DNA of 64,000 bases from Sphingopyxis lindanitolerans (GTDB taxonomy: Bacteria > Pseudomonadota > Alphaproteobacteria > Sphingomonadales > Sphingomonadaceae). Position numbers and translations under genes: made by a program. Location of the stretch: assembly GCF_002993885.1 (NCBI RefSeq), contig NZ_CM009578.1:1119251-1183250 (forward strand), read 5' to 3'. The notes beneath the pieces were generated by a model. It saw nothing but the letters and a program-made list of their open reading frames with translations, was not told the DNA's origin and made no database searches. Positions within the stretch are counted from its first letter, which is position 1, and each line of letters begins with the position of its first letter. Below, piece by piece: positions 27,040 to 36,365 of the stretch.

Positions 27040-27254
27040 TTGAAGCGATAGGTGATCCGACCCTTGGTCAGGTCATAGGGCGTGAGTTCGACAAGCACCT
27101 CGTCGCCCACCAGAACGCGGATGCGGTTCTTGCGCATCTTGCCGGCGGTGTGCCCCAGAATTTCGTGGTCGTTTTCGAGTTTTACGCGGAACATCGCGTT
27201 GGGAAGCAGTTCGACCACTTGGCCGCGCATTTCCAGAAGTTCTTCTTTCGCCAT
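27036..27254 (-). CDS. infA: Translation initiation factor IF-1
   Basis: The 72-residue S1-fold protein ([57 protein letters not shown]) has the exact standard length of IF-1. It occupies the A site during initiation with IF-2 and IF-3. The ATG has upstream AGAGGAT. It leads the infA-maf-RNase-yacG operon. Confidence 0.97.
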   Translation of the reverse strand: MAKEELLEMRGQVVELLPNAMFRVKLENDHEILGHTAGKMRKNRIRVLVGDEVLVELTPYDLTKGRITYRFK

Positions 27255-27361
27255 CTATCCTCTGGGGGCTCGAAATATCGGGATGGGCGCCCATAACGCC
27301 AATTGTGGGCAATTGAAAGCAATCTGTCATGGGGGGCCAGGTTCGCGCGTTCCGCCCTCTT

Positions 27362-27440
27362 TCGTCACCCCGGACTTGATCCGGGGTCCCGCTTTTCGAG
27401 CATTGCAGAGCGGGGCCCCGGATCAAGTCCGGGGCGACGA
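27362..27440. repeat. Palindromic repeat, family E
   Basis: A 79-bp palindrome with arms TCGTCACCCCGGACTTGATC and GATCAAGTCCGGGGCGACGA, between infA and the cupin-like gene. Each arm holds its own hairpin (CCCCGGA..TCCGGGG). Confidence 0.9.
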
Positions 27441-27449
27441 CAATGGAGG

Positions 27450-28316
27450 TCAGGACACGAGTTTCAGCTTCCGCGCCACCCGCCAGCCCACGGTCTTGGC
27501 CCAGGCATAGCTTGGCCAGCGCGGCGGCATCGCGGGGTCGAGGCCGATGCGGCGGAGGGCGGCGTTGGCGGCGTGCGCCTCGGACTCGCGATAACTCCAT
27601 TCGCTGCGCCAGGTGATCGACAGCGAGATCGAGGGGGCATCGCCGTTGGTGACGAAATGCGGCGCCATCACCGGCATCAGCACCGCGTCGCCGGGGCCGA
27701 GCGGCACCTGTTGCGCGCGCTCGCGAAAACTATCCTCCCACGGCAGATTGCGATGTCCGCCCATATGATAGCGCTCATGCTCGCGCCGGTGCGCGAAGCG
27801 CTCGTCGCCCGCGGGCCAGACGTTCATCATCTTGTGGCCGCGCAGTTGCAGCAGGATATTATGCTCGGGGTCGAAATGGAAAGGCGTGATCGAGCCGGGC
27901 GAGGAAATGAAGACGAACCCCTGCGGCGTCAGCATCGCGCCGGTGCGCGGCGCGACGACGGGCTCGATCTCGCCGAGCAGGTCCATCAGCAGCGCGCGAT
28001 AGTCGGGCATCGTCTCGATATTCTTGAGCACCGCCCAGCTGCGATTGGTGTCGATCGTGCGGATCGTCTCGCCGATCGTCAGGCCGTTGGCGGGAATATC
28101 CTCGGGCTTGATCCCGATCGGCAGTTCGCCCGGATTATATTCGACCCGTTCCTCGGGCAGGCTTTCGCCGAGCGCCGCCAGCGCTTCGAGCGACAGCAGG
28201 GGATGATCGCGCAGGCGATGGTGCAAAAGCCCCGCCTCCGCCGGGTAAAGCGCCGTCATCCGCGCGAGCGTTTCGGCGGGAAATACGGGCTGATCGATGG
28301 TCTGTTGGGCCGTCAT
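27450..28316 (-). CDS. Cupin/JmjC-like iron-binding protein at the end of the exosortase operon
   Basis: The 288-residue protein resembles the cupin_8/JmjC dioxygenase fold. A likely iron site is H147-x-D149 in TPFHFDPEHN with H220 in APHFVTN; GPGDAVLMPV precedes the last His. Family members hydroxylate amino acid side chains or small molecules with 2-oxoglutarate, but some are inactive binders. It starts eight bases after the GNAT gene on the same strand, so it is likely co-transcribed and may modify a product of the polysaccharide system; that role is inference. Confidence 0.78.
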   Translation of the reverse strand: MTAQQTIDQPVFPAETLARMTALYPAEAGLLHHRLRDHPLLSLEALAALGESLPEERVEYNPGELPIGIKPEDIPANGLTIGETIRTIDTNRSWAVLKNIETMPDYRALLMDLLGEIEPVVAPRTGAMLTPQGFVFISSPGSITPFHFDPEHNILLQLRGHKMMNVWPAGDERFAHRREHERYHMGGHRNLPWEDSFRERAQQVPLGPGDAVLMPVMAPHFVTNGDAPSISLSITWRSEWSYRESEAHAANAALRRIGLDPAMPPRWPSYAWAKTVGWRVARKLKLVS

Positions 28317-28324
28317 GGCGCTTC

Positions 28325-29497
28325 CTATAGATTATTTTCAGCGGACGCGGCGCGTTTCCAGCGCCGCCAGAGCTTTTCCGCCCCGACCAGCGCCGTGAAG
28401 CGCAGCCGGTCGGCACCGCCCGCGAGCGGGGCGTTGACCCAGACGAGGCGGCGGCGCTCGTGCCAGACGCTGTCGATCATCGGGTGGTCCGGCGCGGCGC
28501 AGCTATCGACCCAGTCGATGCGATCGTCGCCCAGCAGGTCGAGGTTCGCCTGTTGCAGCAGCACGCCGGGCGAAAAGCGGGCGAATTCCTCGTCGAACGC
28601 GGTCTTGAAGGAAAATCCGCCCGGCGGGCAGAGGAAATTGACCAGCATCGCGAGCGGCCGCTCGTCGAGCGCGAGCAGCCGCATGTCGAGCTTGCCGGCG
28701 GCGGCGGCGGCCGCGACGACCGCGCGGAACCACGCCTCGGTATCGCCATGGCTGGCGAGCGCCGATCCGGCCTGCCCCTTCCAGCCGCGCGCTTCGAGAT
28801 CGAGGAAAGCGTCGATCCACGGCGCGGCCGCCTCGTCGGATTGCCAGCGGCGGAAGGATAGGGCCCCCTGGTCGGCGAGCCGATTCGCCTGGCGGCGCAG
28901 TTCCTTGCGCTTCTTCGCGCGCACCGCCTCGTCCCAATAGGCTTCGGGCGACAGCTCGCTGGCGAGCAGCGCGCGCTCCTCGTTGTGGACGGTCTCCACC
29001 CCGCCATCCCGCCCGCGCGCGACATCGACCAGCGCGCGGTGCAGCGGCCCGTCCTCGGTCAATCGCGGCACATGGAGCAACGTTCGCGCCCAGGGCGCGG
29101 CGTCGCACCAGCCGAGCAGGATCGACCAGAAAATCCGTTCCATCCCGGCGCGAACCAGCGGCGCGCCATGGAAGTGATTGGGATGCGCCCATCCGGTCAC
29201 GTGGCGCAGCGGCAGGCGGCCATATTTCATCACGGGCGCGAGCGGCATCACGCCGATCAGCGGCCCGGCGCCGTCGGCGCGCACCATCACCAGCCGCGCC
29301 CGCCGTTCGGGATCGAGCAGGTGCAGCGCGGGTTGCAGGCACCAGCGTTCGGCAAAGGGATTCGGCTCGCTCGCGTCGTCCGCCAGCCGGTCCCACGCCG
29401 CCGCCATCTCGTCCGACAGCGACAGCGGATCGGCGACACGCACGACCAGCGGCGCAGCGTCGGCGGCGCTGGTCGGAAAGGCTGGATGGACCGTCAT
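28325..29497 (-). CDS. GNAT acyltransferase of the CelD/BcsL (Acetyltransf_6) type
   Basis: The 390-residue protein has the double-GNAT layout of PF13480 enzymes: RLVMVRADG.., KRKELRRQANRLADQGAL (a basic helix typical of the family), AWFRAVVAAAAAAGKLDMRLLALDERPLAMLVNFLCPPGGFS split across strands, and FKTAFDEEFARFSPG. Such enzymes are found in cellulose and exopolysaccharide loci and are thought to transfer acyl groups to sugars. ATG 29497 is preferred; an in-frame TTG at 29548 (with GGAAGGG nearby) would add 17 residues. It follows asnB after an intergenic palindrome. Confidence 0.82.
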   Translation of the reverse strand: MTVHPAFPTSAADAAPLVVRVADPLSLSDEMAAAWDRLADDASEPNPFAERWCLQPALHLLDPERRARLVMVRADGAGPLIGVMPLAPVMKYGRLPLRHVTGWAHPNHFHGAPLVRAGMERIFWSILLGWCDAAPWARTLLHVPRLTEDGPLHRALVDVARGRDGGVETVHNEERALLASELSPEAYWDEAVRAKKRKELRRQANRLADQGALSFRRWQSDEAAAPWIDAFLDLEARGWKGQAGSALASHGDTEAWFRAVVAAAAAAGKLDMRLLALDERPLAMLVNFLCPPGGFSFKTAFDEEFARFSPGVLLQQANLDLLGDDRIDWVDSCAAPDHPMIDSVWHERRRLVWVNAPLAGGADRLRFTALVGAEKLWRRWKRAASAENNL

Positions 29498-29631
29498 CGG
29501 CAGCGAGCCTAGCAGCGAAGCGTTAAGAGGGCGTGGCGATTCATCCAAACCCTTCCATCACCCTCCACGGATCGAGATGACCGCTAACGACCGATTGTTG
29601 CCGCAATCAGCGTGGCGAGCCGTCATAGAAG

Positions 29632-29741
29632 CCGCATCCCCGAGCGAAGACGAGGGGCTCTGCCGAGCGAAGTCGAGGCAGCGGAGGCGCGCGGTTCTCG
29701 CTCCGCTCGAACGTGCCCCTCGTCTTCGCTCGGGGATGCGG
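29632..29741. repeat. Palindrome of family J
   Basis: A 110-bp palindrome, left CCGCATCCCCGAGCGAAGAC and right its exact reverse complement, with an inner motif GAGCGAAGTCGAGG that recalls family G. It sits between asnB and the GNAT gene inside the operon, a possible site of transcript processing or attenuation. Confidence 0.88.
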
Positions 29742-29802
29742 TCTATTGGGTTTCCCCTACGAGACCCACCGCCGCTTCCCACCCCAAAACCGTCATCAAG
29801 CG

Positions 29803-31698
29803 TCAAATCCCGAACAGCTTCGCCAGCGATTTCTCCAGCATGAAGAATTGCCAGATCAGCCGTCCATGATCGCGGCGGCCTGACTGGTGCGCGGCGACGA
29901 TGCGCTCGATCTCGGCCATGTCGAACCAGCCCGAGCGCGCGAGGGTCGATGAGGTCGCGAGCGCTTTCGCCTGCTCGACCAGCGGCCCGCGAAACCAGTG
30001 CGACACCGGCGTCACGAACCCCATTTTGGGGCGATAGAGGATGTCGTGCGGCAGATAGCGTTCCATCGCCTTCTTGAGGATCGCCTTGCCGGTGCCGCGC
30101 TGCACGCGCATCGATGCGGGCAACGTCGCGGCGAATTCGATCAATCGGTAGTCGAGCAAAGGCTCGCGCGCCTCGAGGCTGACCGCCATGCTCATGCGGT
30201 CGGTCTTGGTCAAAATGTCGCCGGGCAACCAGATCTGGAGGTCGGCATATTGCGCGCGGTCGAGCGGTTCGCACGCGGGCGCCTCCGCCATCGCCTTCCA
30301 ATAGCGCGCTTCGCCGACATGGTCGCCGAGGCCATGGAGCGCGGCATCGTTGAACAGGCGCGCGCGCTGTGCCGGGCCGGTCACGCCGACCGCCTCGGCA
30401 TAGCCTTCCGCCCCGCTCTTCGACAGGCTGGCCAGCGTCGCGCGGGCGCGCAAGGGGCGCGGCGCCCAGTCCATCTGCGGCCAGACGCGCGACAGCGGGC
30501 CGAACAGGCCTTTGCGCAGGACGCGCGGGATCATCCCGCGCAGCCTTTCCTCCTGATGCTGAAAGACCAGGCGGCGGTATCCCGCGAACGCTTCGTCGGC
30601 GCCGTCGCCCGACAGCGCCACCGTCACCTCCTCGCGCGCGAGTTCGCAGACGCGATAGGTCGGCAGCGCGCTCGCGTCGGCGAAGGGTTCGTCGAACATG
30701 TCGGCGATCTTGTCGATCAGCGCGAAATCGCCCGCGGCGACGGTGCGGGTGCGGTGGTCGGTCGCGAAACGCTCGGCGATTTGCTGCGCATAGGCGGTTT
30801 CGTCGAGCGCCGCCTGGTCAAAGCCGATCGTGCAGGTCTTGACCGCCTTGGCGCTCGCCTCGGCCATCAAGGCCACGACCGCGCTGCTATCGACCCCGCC
30901 CGACAGGAAGGCGCCGAGCGGCACGTCGGCGACCATGCGGTCGGTCACCGCGGCGCGCATCAGATGGGCGAGATGCTCGGCCGCCTCGCCCTCGCTCGCG
31001 CGGATGCGCTTCGAGAAATCGGGCGCCCACCAGCGCGTCGGGGCGGGAACGGGCTTGCCGCGTTCGAGCAGGAGAAAATGGCCCGCGGGCAGTTTCTCGA
31101 CCCCGGCGACGATGCAATTATCGTCGGGGACATAACCGAGCGCGAGGAAATCCTCGACCGCCGACAGATTGGCTTCCTGCCGCAACAACGGGTGGCGGAG
31201 CAGCCCCTTGAGTTCGGAGGCAAAGGCGATCGAGCCGTCCGACAGACGGACATGGTGAAGCGGCTTCACCCCCAGCCGGTCACGCGCGAGGAACAGACAG
31301 CCGCGCGCATGGTCGTGGATCGCGAAAGCGAACATGCCGTTGAAGCGCGACAGGCATTCTACGCCCCATTGCCGCCACGCCGCGATGATGACTTCGGTAT
31401 CGCCGCTGGTGCGAAAGCGGTGGCCGCGATCCTCAAGCTCGGCGCGCAACTCGCGGAAATTATAGATTTCGCCATTATAGGTGAGCGTCACCATCTCGTC
31501 GTCGCTCGCCATCGGCTGCGGGCTGCCCGCGATGTCGATGATCGACAGACGGAGATGGCCGAGCCCGACGCCGGGCGCGGTCCAGTCGCCCGCGCCGTCG
31601 GGGCCGCGATGGCTCATGGGATGGAGCATCGCGCGGACGCGCGACGGATCGACCGGCTTGGCCGTCTCGATATGATAAATGCCCGCGATCCCACACAT
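29803..31698 (-). CDS. Asparagine synthase-like amidotransferase of the exosortase A system
   Basis: The 631-residue protein has an N-terminal class II glutamine amidotransferase domain (nucleophile Cys2 in MCGIAGIYH; SHRGPDGAGDW; YNGEIYNFRELR) and a C-terminal synthetase domain with PP-loop LSGGVDSSAVVAL and SGDGADEAFAGYRR. It resembles the XrtA/PEP-CTERM-associated amidotransferase group (TIGR03108), believed to amidate a sugar acid or a peptide-like part of the polysaccharide. It lies 13 bases after xrtA, on the same strand. Confidence 0.9.
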   Translation of the reverse strand: MCGIAGIYHIETAKPVDPSRVRAMLHPMSHRGPDGAGDWTAPGVGLGHLRLSIIDIAGSPQPMASDDEMVTLTYNGEIYNFRELRAELEDRGHRFRTSGDTEVIIAAWRQWGVECLSRFNGMFAFAIHDHARGCLFLARDRLGVKPLHHVRLSDGSIAFASELKGLLRHPLLRQEANLSAVEDFLALGYVPDDNCIVAGVEKLPAGHFLLLERGKPVPAPTRWWAPDFSKRIRASEGEAAEHLAHLMRAAVTDRMVADVPLGAFLSGGVDSSAVVALMAEASAKAVKTCTIGFDQAALDETAYAQQIAERFATDHRTRTVAAGDFALIDKIADMFDEPFADASALPTYRVCELAREEVTVALSGDGADEAFAGYRRLVFQHQEERLRGMIPRVLRKGLFGPLSRVWPQMDWAPRPLRARATLASLSKSGAEGYAEAVGVTGPAQRARLFNDAALHGLGDHVGEARYWKAMAEAPACEPLDRAQYADLQIWLPGDILTKTDRMSMAVSLEAREPLLDYRLIEFAATLPASMRVQRGTGKAILKKAMERYLPHDILYRPKMGFVTPVSHWFRGPLVEQAKALATSSTLARSGWFDMAEIERIVAAHQSGRRDHGRLIWQFFMLEKSLAKLFGI

Positions 31699-31711
31699 AT
31701 AGGAAGTGGTC

Positions 31712-33190
31712 CTAGCGTAGTTTCAGCGCGCGGTCAGCCATCGCCTGCGCTCCGCCCGACGCGGAAAGGAAAGCGACGATCGCATCGCGGCCGCCCTGCC
31801 CCTCCTCGCTCGACACGATCAGCGACAGCGCGCGCGGGTCGCCGCCGAACAGGCGCGCCTTCAGGCCGGCGAATTTCGCGCCGCGCGGGCTGCCCGTGGC
31901 GCGGCCGTCGACGACATACCAGGTCGCGGCGTCGCGCAGCACCGGGCCAGGATGGAGCAGCCGTTCGGTCTTGCCGCCATCGACCGGCGGCAGCGCGGCG
32001 CTCCACGCCCATTGGCTGTCGGGATCGACCGCGCCCTGCCCGAACGCGACGACCTCGCGCCCCTCGGCCTGGCGCTCATAGCCGCCGATCGCGATCGTGA
32101 CGCGGCGTCCCTTGGCATCGGCGAAGGTGCGGACGAGCCGCTGGTCGGCGCCATCGAAGCGCGGCATCCACGCCACCTGCTCCGAAGAGGCGGCACTCCA
32201 TCCGGCGGGGCTCGCGATCGCCATCGTTTCGGGCAGCGGCGCCGAACGCCCGCCGACCAGCCACCCCCAGGCCGCGAAAAGCAGCGGAATGGCGAGCGCG
32301 GCGGGCAGCACGACCTTCGCGAATCCATCATGGCGCGGCGGCCCGCCCAGCCCCGCGACATCGACCGCGACATCATTCGCCGGCCGGTCGAACCAGCGCC
32401 GCGCGACGAGCATCACGAGCAGAATGACCAGCCCGAAGAAGATCCAGCCGTAAAAGACATGGTCGATCCCGCCCGCGCGCTCGATCCCCCAGATTTCGGC
32501 GGCGACCATCGTGCCATAGGCGCGCAGCGCATTGGCGAGCACCGTCGTCGCGAGCGCGAGCGCGACGAAGACGATCCGCCGCGTCCAGCTTTTGAAACAG
32601 AGATGCGCCGCGAACACCGCATAAGCGAGCATCGCGATCAGGAAATTGACCCCCGAACAGGCCTCGGCCACCTCGAAAAAGCCCGCGCGGGTGGTGATGA
32701 ACACGCCTTCTATCTCGGCCGAAAGCCCCGACAGGTGGAGCAGGACGATGCTGATCCGCGCGGTGAGCGTCTGGAGCAAAGGCACCAGTTCCTCGCCGAA
32801 CGGCACGAGCAGCAGCGCATAGCCGAGCGGGAAGAGCAGCCCGCGCACCAGTTTCTCGCCGAGCGTCGCGGCGACCGCGCCCTGGAGCATCAGCACCAGC
32901 CCAAGCTGGCGGAACAATCCGACCCCCGCCGCCTCGCCGACGAGCCAGACCAGCCCCGCCCCCGCCATCCAGATCAGCGCCGGTCCCCAATAAGCGGGGG
33001 TCAGCGGTTTCAGCAGCGCGGCGCGCTGCGACACCAGCCAGCCGATCATCGGCACCATCAACAGGCAGTGGGTAAAGGTCGAACTGTGCCACCAGAGCCC
33101 CGCCATGTCGGCAGCGTCGCAGTGGAAGATTGTAAGAATTGCCGCCGAAAGCGCCGCCAGCGCCACGAGGTGCCGCCGCCAGCGCGTCAT
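31712..33190 (-). CDS. xrtA: Exosortase A fused to an EpsI domain
   Basis: The 492-residue protein is a multi-pass membrane transpeptidase-like enzyme that sorts PEP-CTERM proteins. Catalytic residues fit the family: C178 in EACSG, R223 in NALRAYG and H244 in DHVFYGW. About eight hydrophobic segments cover residues 8-265. After a linker the C-terminal 190 residues form a periplasmic EpsI domain (PLPETMAIASPAGWS.., TWYVVDGRATGSPRGAK), a fusion typical of XrtA. It overlaps the glycosyltransferase stop by four bases. Confidence 0.93.
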   Translation of the reverse strand: MTRWRRHLVALAALSAAILTIFHCDAADMAGLWWHSSTFTHCLLMVPMIGWLVSQRAALLKPLTPAYWGPALIWMAGAGLVWLVGEAAGVGLFRQLGLVLMLQGAVAATLGEKLVRGLLFPLGYALLLVPFGEELVPLLQTLTARISIVLLHLSGLSAEIEGVFITTRAGFFEVAEACSGVNFLIAMLAYAVFAAHLCFKSWTRRIVFVALALATTVLANALRAYGTMVAAEIWGIERAGGIDHVFYGWIFFGLVILLVMLVARRWFDRPANDVAVDVAGLGGPPRHDGFAKVVLPAALAIPLLFAAWGWLVGGRSAPLPETMAIASPAGWSAASSEQVAWMPRFDGADQRLVRTFADAKGRRVTIAIGGYERQAEGREVVAFGQGAVDPDSQWAWSAALPPVDGGKTERLLHPGPVLRDAATWYVVDGRATGSPRGAKFAGLKARLFGGDPRALSLIVSSEEGQGGRDAIVAFLSASGGAQAMADRALKLR

Positions 33191-34392
33191 GCCTCCAACC
33201 CCAGCAGGCCGGCGACCGGCGCGAGGCGCGCGTCCCAGCCATAGCGCGCGATCATCCGCGCGCGCGCCGCCCGGCCCATCGCCGCGGCGGCGGCGGGATC
33301 GCCGAACAGGCGGACGACCGCCGCCGCCATCGCTTCGGCGTCCTCGGCGACGAGCAGATGCTCGCCATCTGCCGCATCGATGCCGGTCGCGGCGGCGATG
33401 CTGGCGACCACCGGCCGCGCCATCGCCATCGCTTCGAGCAGCTTGTTCTGGACCCCGCGCGCCAGCAGCAGCGGCGCGACGACCACGTCGGCGGCGGCGA
33501 GCCAGGGGCGGACGTCGGGCACTTCGCCGGTGACGGTGACGCCGGGCAAAGCGCCCAGCGCTCGCACCTCGTCGGTCGGGGCGCGGCCGACGATCGCGAA
33601 GCGCGCGCCCGGATGCGCCTTGCGGACCAGCGGCAGGATGTCGGCGACGAACCAGTGCACCGCGTCGATGTTCGGGCGATAGTCCATCTGGCCGGTGAAC
33701 ACCGCGAGCGGCCCCGCGCCCTCGCCCACTTTGTCCAGCGACAGCGCGGGATCGAAGCGATCGGTGTCGATGCCGTTTCCGACCGCGACGACGATGTCGC
33801 CGCCCAGCCCACTCCGCTCGCGGAACAGCGCCGCCTCGGCCTCGCTGACGAACAGGCTGGCGTCGACCGCACGCGCGACCTTCGCCTCATAGGCCGCGAG
33901 CGTTTTCGCCTCGCGCCTGTGCACCCAGTTCAGCGGCTGGCGCTTGTCCTGTGCGGCGTACGTCGCGAATTTCGCCGAATCGACATCGACGAAATCCATG
34001 ATGACCGGCCCATCGAACCGCGCGGGCAGATATTGCGCCATCTGGCCCGAGAAGGCGACGATATGGGTGACCGTGCCAAGCGCCAGCAGCGCGCCGACAT
34101 GCTCGATGAGCGCGGCATGGCGGAACAGCCGGTTCGACACCGGCTCGCCGCGCAGCACCGCCTGCGCCAACGCGGCGGGGCGCGAACGCCCGCGAACCTC
34201 GATACACAGACTCTTGCAAAGCGGCGCCATTTTCGCGCGCGCTGCCGCCGCATCGGCTTCATTGTCGGCGAGCGCGACGACATGCACCGGCGCCAGCTTC
34301 GCCAGCGCCTCGAACATATGCCAGCTGCGGATGCGGTCGCCGCGGTCGGGCGGCCATGGCGCGCGGTGCACCAGAAACAATATTTCGGCCAT
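33187..34392 (-). CDS. Glycosyltransferase of the TIGR03087 (XrtA-associated) type
   Basis: The 401-residue GT-B enzyme starts MAEILFLVHRAPWPPDRGDRIRSWH, the hallmark of the exosortase-linked group, and has a C-terminal donor-binding domain: VFTGQMDYRPNIDAV, FAIVGRAPTDEV, VVAPLLLARGVQNKLLEAMA and GRPVVAS-like text near 330. It would add one sugar to the lipid-linked repeat unit at the cytosolic face. The ATG at 34392 shares one base with the FemAB stop (TAATG). Confidence 0.9.
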   Translation of the reverse strand: MAEILFLVHRAPWPPDRGDRIRSWHMFEALAKLAPVHVVALADNEADAAAARAKMAPLCKSLCIEVRGRSRPAALAQAVLRGEPVSNRLFRHAALIEHVGALLALGTVTHIVAFSGQMAQYLPARFDGPVIMDFVDVDSAKFATYAAQDKRQPLNWVHRREAKTLAAYEAKVARAVDASLFVSEAEAALFRERSGLGGDIVVAVGNGIDTDRFDPALSLDKVGEGAGPLAVFTGQMDYRPNIDAVHWFVADILPLVRKAHPGARFAIVGRAPTDEVRALGALPGVTVTGEVPDVRPWLAAADVVVAPLLLARGVQNKLLEAMAMARPVVASIAAATGIDAADGEHLLVAEDAEAMAAAVVRLFGDPAAAAAMGRAARARMIARYGWDARLAPVAGLLGLEA

Positions 34393-35459
34393 TACCCCAG
34401 CCCGCGCGCGATCAGCGGGCCGATGCGGTTCGCCGCCCACAGCGGCAGTTTCTTCCACAGATCGACCTGCAACCGGTATCTGGCGCTGTTCGGATTGGTG
34501 TCGCGCGGCATCTCGCCCGGCGCGAGCCAGCGCGCATAGGTCAGCGGGTGCGGATCGAAACCCCAATTCTTCTTATAGGCGAAAGGCCCGGTGCCGAGTT
34601 TCGAGCGGCCGAAGTCGAAGCGCGTGCAGCCTTTCGCACGGGCATGGCACATCAGCGCGAAATACATCCGCTCATTGGCGCGCAGCCGCCGCGCATCGGC
34701 GGTGCCGCCGCCCCAATAGGGCATCACCGTGCCGCGCCAATACAGGCTCAGCACGCTTGCGACCGGCCGCCCGCCGTCGCGCACGGTCAATATGTCGGCA
34801 TCGTCGCCGAAGCCATCGAGCACCGCATCGAACAGCGCCCTCGGAAACACCGGCGTCCCCAGATTGCGGACGCTGGTCGCATAGATGCGATAATGGTCGC
34901 GGCGCTCGGCGGCATCGCGGCCGGTGGTGACGGTCAGGTCGCTTTCGAGCGCCTTGCGCACCTCGGCGCGCTGCTTGCGCGGGATGGCGAGCAATTCGGC
35001 GCCGTCATCGGCGGCCAGGTCGCGCGCGAAGCCCGCATAGACACCGTCCTCGCGGCGCCAGCCCTCGCCTTCGGGTAGCGGCCCGCCGCGCAGTTCGATC
35101 GACGGCACGCCAAGCGACTTCGCCAACGCCGACGCGGCAGCGGCAAGCGCGGCCGCCGCCGCATCGCTGTCGGCGAGCAGCCCGCCATCGACGGCAAAGC
35201 CGGTCGCGACCAACGCCTGCCCGAACAAGGGCGAGCGAATATGGTGGAGCGGCAGCAGGCCGACGATCGCCCCCGCCGTGTCATAGGCCGCGAACGCATG
35301 GCCTTTATGCCCGGTCGCCTTGGTGATCGCCTCGCACCAGGCACGGCTGTGAAACGGCGTGGCGTCGGGATGGCCCGCGACATAGGCGTCCCATGCCGCC
35401 GCATCGACCAGCGGCGCGACCGACAGCCCGTCCATCACCCGATGCAGCGGCGTGTTCAC
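34392..35459 (-). CDS. FemAB-like acyltransferase of the exosortase A system
   Basis: The 355-residue protein has two GNAT-like halves. The diagnostic end is RANERMYFALMCHARAKGC followed by RFDFGRSKLGTGPFAYKKNWG, as in the XrtA-associated FemAB family. FemAB enzymes use aminoacyl-tRNA or similar donors to attach amino acids to sugars or peptides. The start is GTG 35459, overlapping the deacetylase stop (GTGA); ATG 35435 is an alternative. Confidence 0.88.
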   Translation of the reverse strand: MNTPLHRVMDGLSVAPLVDAAAWDAYVAGHPDATPFHSRAWCEAITKATGHKGHAFAAYDTAGAIVGLLPLHHIRSPLFGQALVATGFAVDGGLLADSDAAAAALAAAASALAKSLGVPSIELRGGPLPEGEGWRREDGVYAGFARDLAADDGAELLAIPRKQRAEVRKALESDLTVTTGRDAAERRDHYRIYATSVRNLGTPVFPRALFDAVLDGFGDDADILTVRDGGRPVASVLSLYWRGTVMPYWGGGTADARRLRANERMYFALMCHARAKGCTRFDFGRSKLGTGPFAYKKNWGFDPHPLTYARWLAPGEMPRDTNPNSARYRLQVDLWKKLPLWAANRIGPLIARGLG

Positions 35460-36316
35460 GCCGCGGCGCGCCACGGCCGGGCGCGGTCCTGCTGCGCGGG
35501 AAGCAGCGCGTCGGCGCGGGTCCACTCGAAATCGGCGAGCAGTTTCCTCAGCTTGCCCGCCATCGCCGACAGGCCGCTGTAATGGCGAAGTTTCGAGCGG
35601 ATCGGCGCATCGGCGACACGCGGCTGGCCGGGGTCGATCTCCCACGGATGGAAATAGAGGATCGCCGGGTGCCCCTCTTCGTTCATCCGCGCGATCGCCC
35701 AGCGCGTGAAGCGATAGGGCAGCAGGCGCATGAAGCCCCCGCCGCCCGCCGCGAGCGTGCGTCCCGCGAAACGCGCGGTGGTCACCGGCCATTCGACAAG
35801 GTCGCTGCCCGCCACCGGCCGCCAGGCGTGGCGCGGGCTTTGCGGCCAGCCATAATGATCGTGGACGACCGGCGCGACGCTCGACGAATAGGCATAGCCC
35901 TGTTCGGCGAGCACCGGATGCGCCCATGGCGTGCGCGTATCGATCGAGAAGCTCGGCGCGCGATAACCGCGGATCGCGACGCCGCCGAGGTCTTCGAGGA
36001 TCGCCCGCGTCTTCTTGAGGTCCGCCGCGAACCCGTCGGCGGTCATGGCGAAGACGCGCTGGTGATCATAGCCATGGCTCGCCAGTTCGTGCCCGGCATC
36101 GACGATCCGCCGGATCAGCGCCGGATAGCGTTCGGCGACCCAGCCCAGCGTGAAGAAAGTGCCTTTGGCCCCCGCATCGGCGAAGAGTTGCAGCACCGCG
36201 TCGCAATTCGCCTCGACCCGGCCTTCGAGCGCCGGCCAGTCGGCACGGTCGATCGTGCGCTCAAAGGCGCCGACCTGGAACCAGTCCTCGACATCGACCG
36301 ACAGGCCGTTCTGCAT
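35456..36316 (-). CDS. Polysaccharide deacetylase of the exosortase A system
   Basis: The 286-residue NodB-fold protein (LSVDVEDWFQ; GTFFTLGWVAERYP; HELASHGYDHQ; GYRAPSFSID; YFHPWEID) removes N-acetyl groups from sugars. The metal triad Asp-His-His is visible as D in DVEDW and the HxxxxH pair HELASH. No signal peptide is seen, so it either works on a lipid-linked intermediate in the cytosol or is exported by an atypical route. It is 172 bases after the ATPase gene, with a family G palindrome between them. Confidence 0.92.
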   Translation of the reverse strand: MQNGLSVDVEDWFQVGAFERTIDRADWPALEGRVEANCDAVLQLFADAGAKGTFFTLGWVAERYPALIRRIVDAGHELASHGYDHQRVFAMTADGFAADLKKTRAILEDLGGVAIRGYRAPSFSIDTRTPWAHPVLAEQGYAYSSSVAPVVHDHYGWPQSPRHAWRPVAGSDLVEWPVTTARFAGRTLAAGGGGFMRLLPYRFTRWAIARMNEEGHPAILYFHPWEIDPGQPRVADAPIRSKLRHYSGLSAMAGKLRKLLADFEWTRADALLPAQQDRARPWRAAA

Positions 36317-36365
36317 TTTCCCTCACCTTCATCAGCATCCTAGCCGATGATGACTTCAATTGAAC

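Noticed and set aside
29998..32100. A 700-codon plus-strand open frame
   Set aside because: Antisense to the amidotransferase and exosortase genes; low-complexity Arg/Ala text and no motif.
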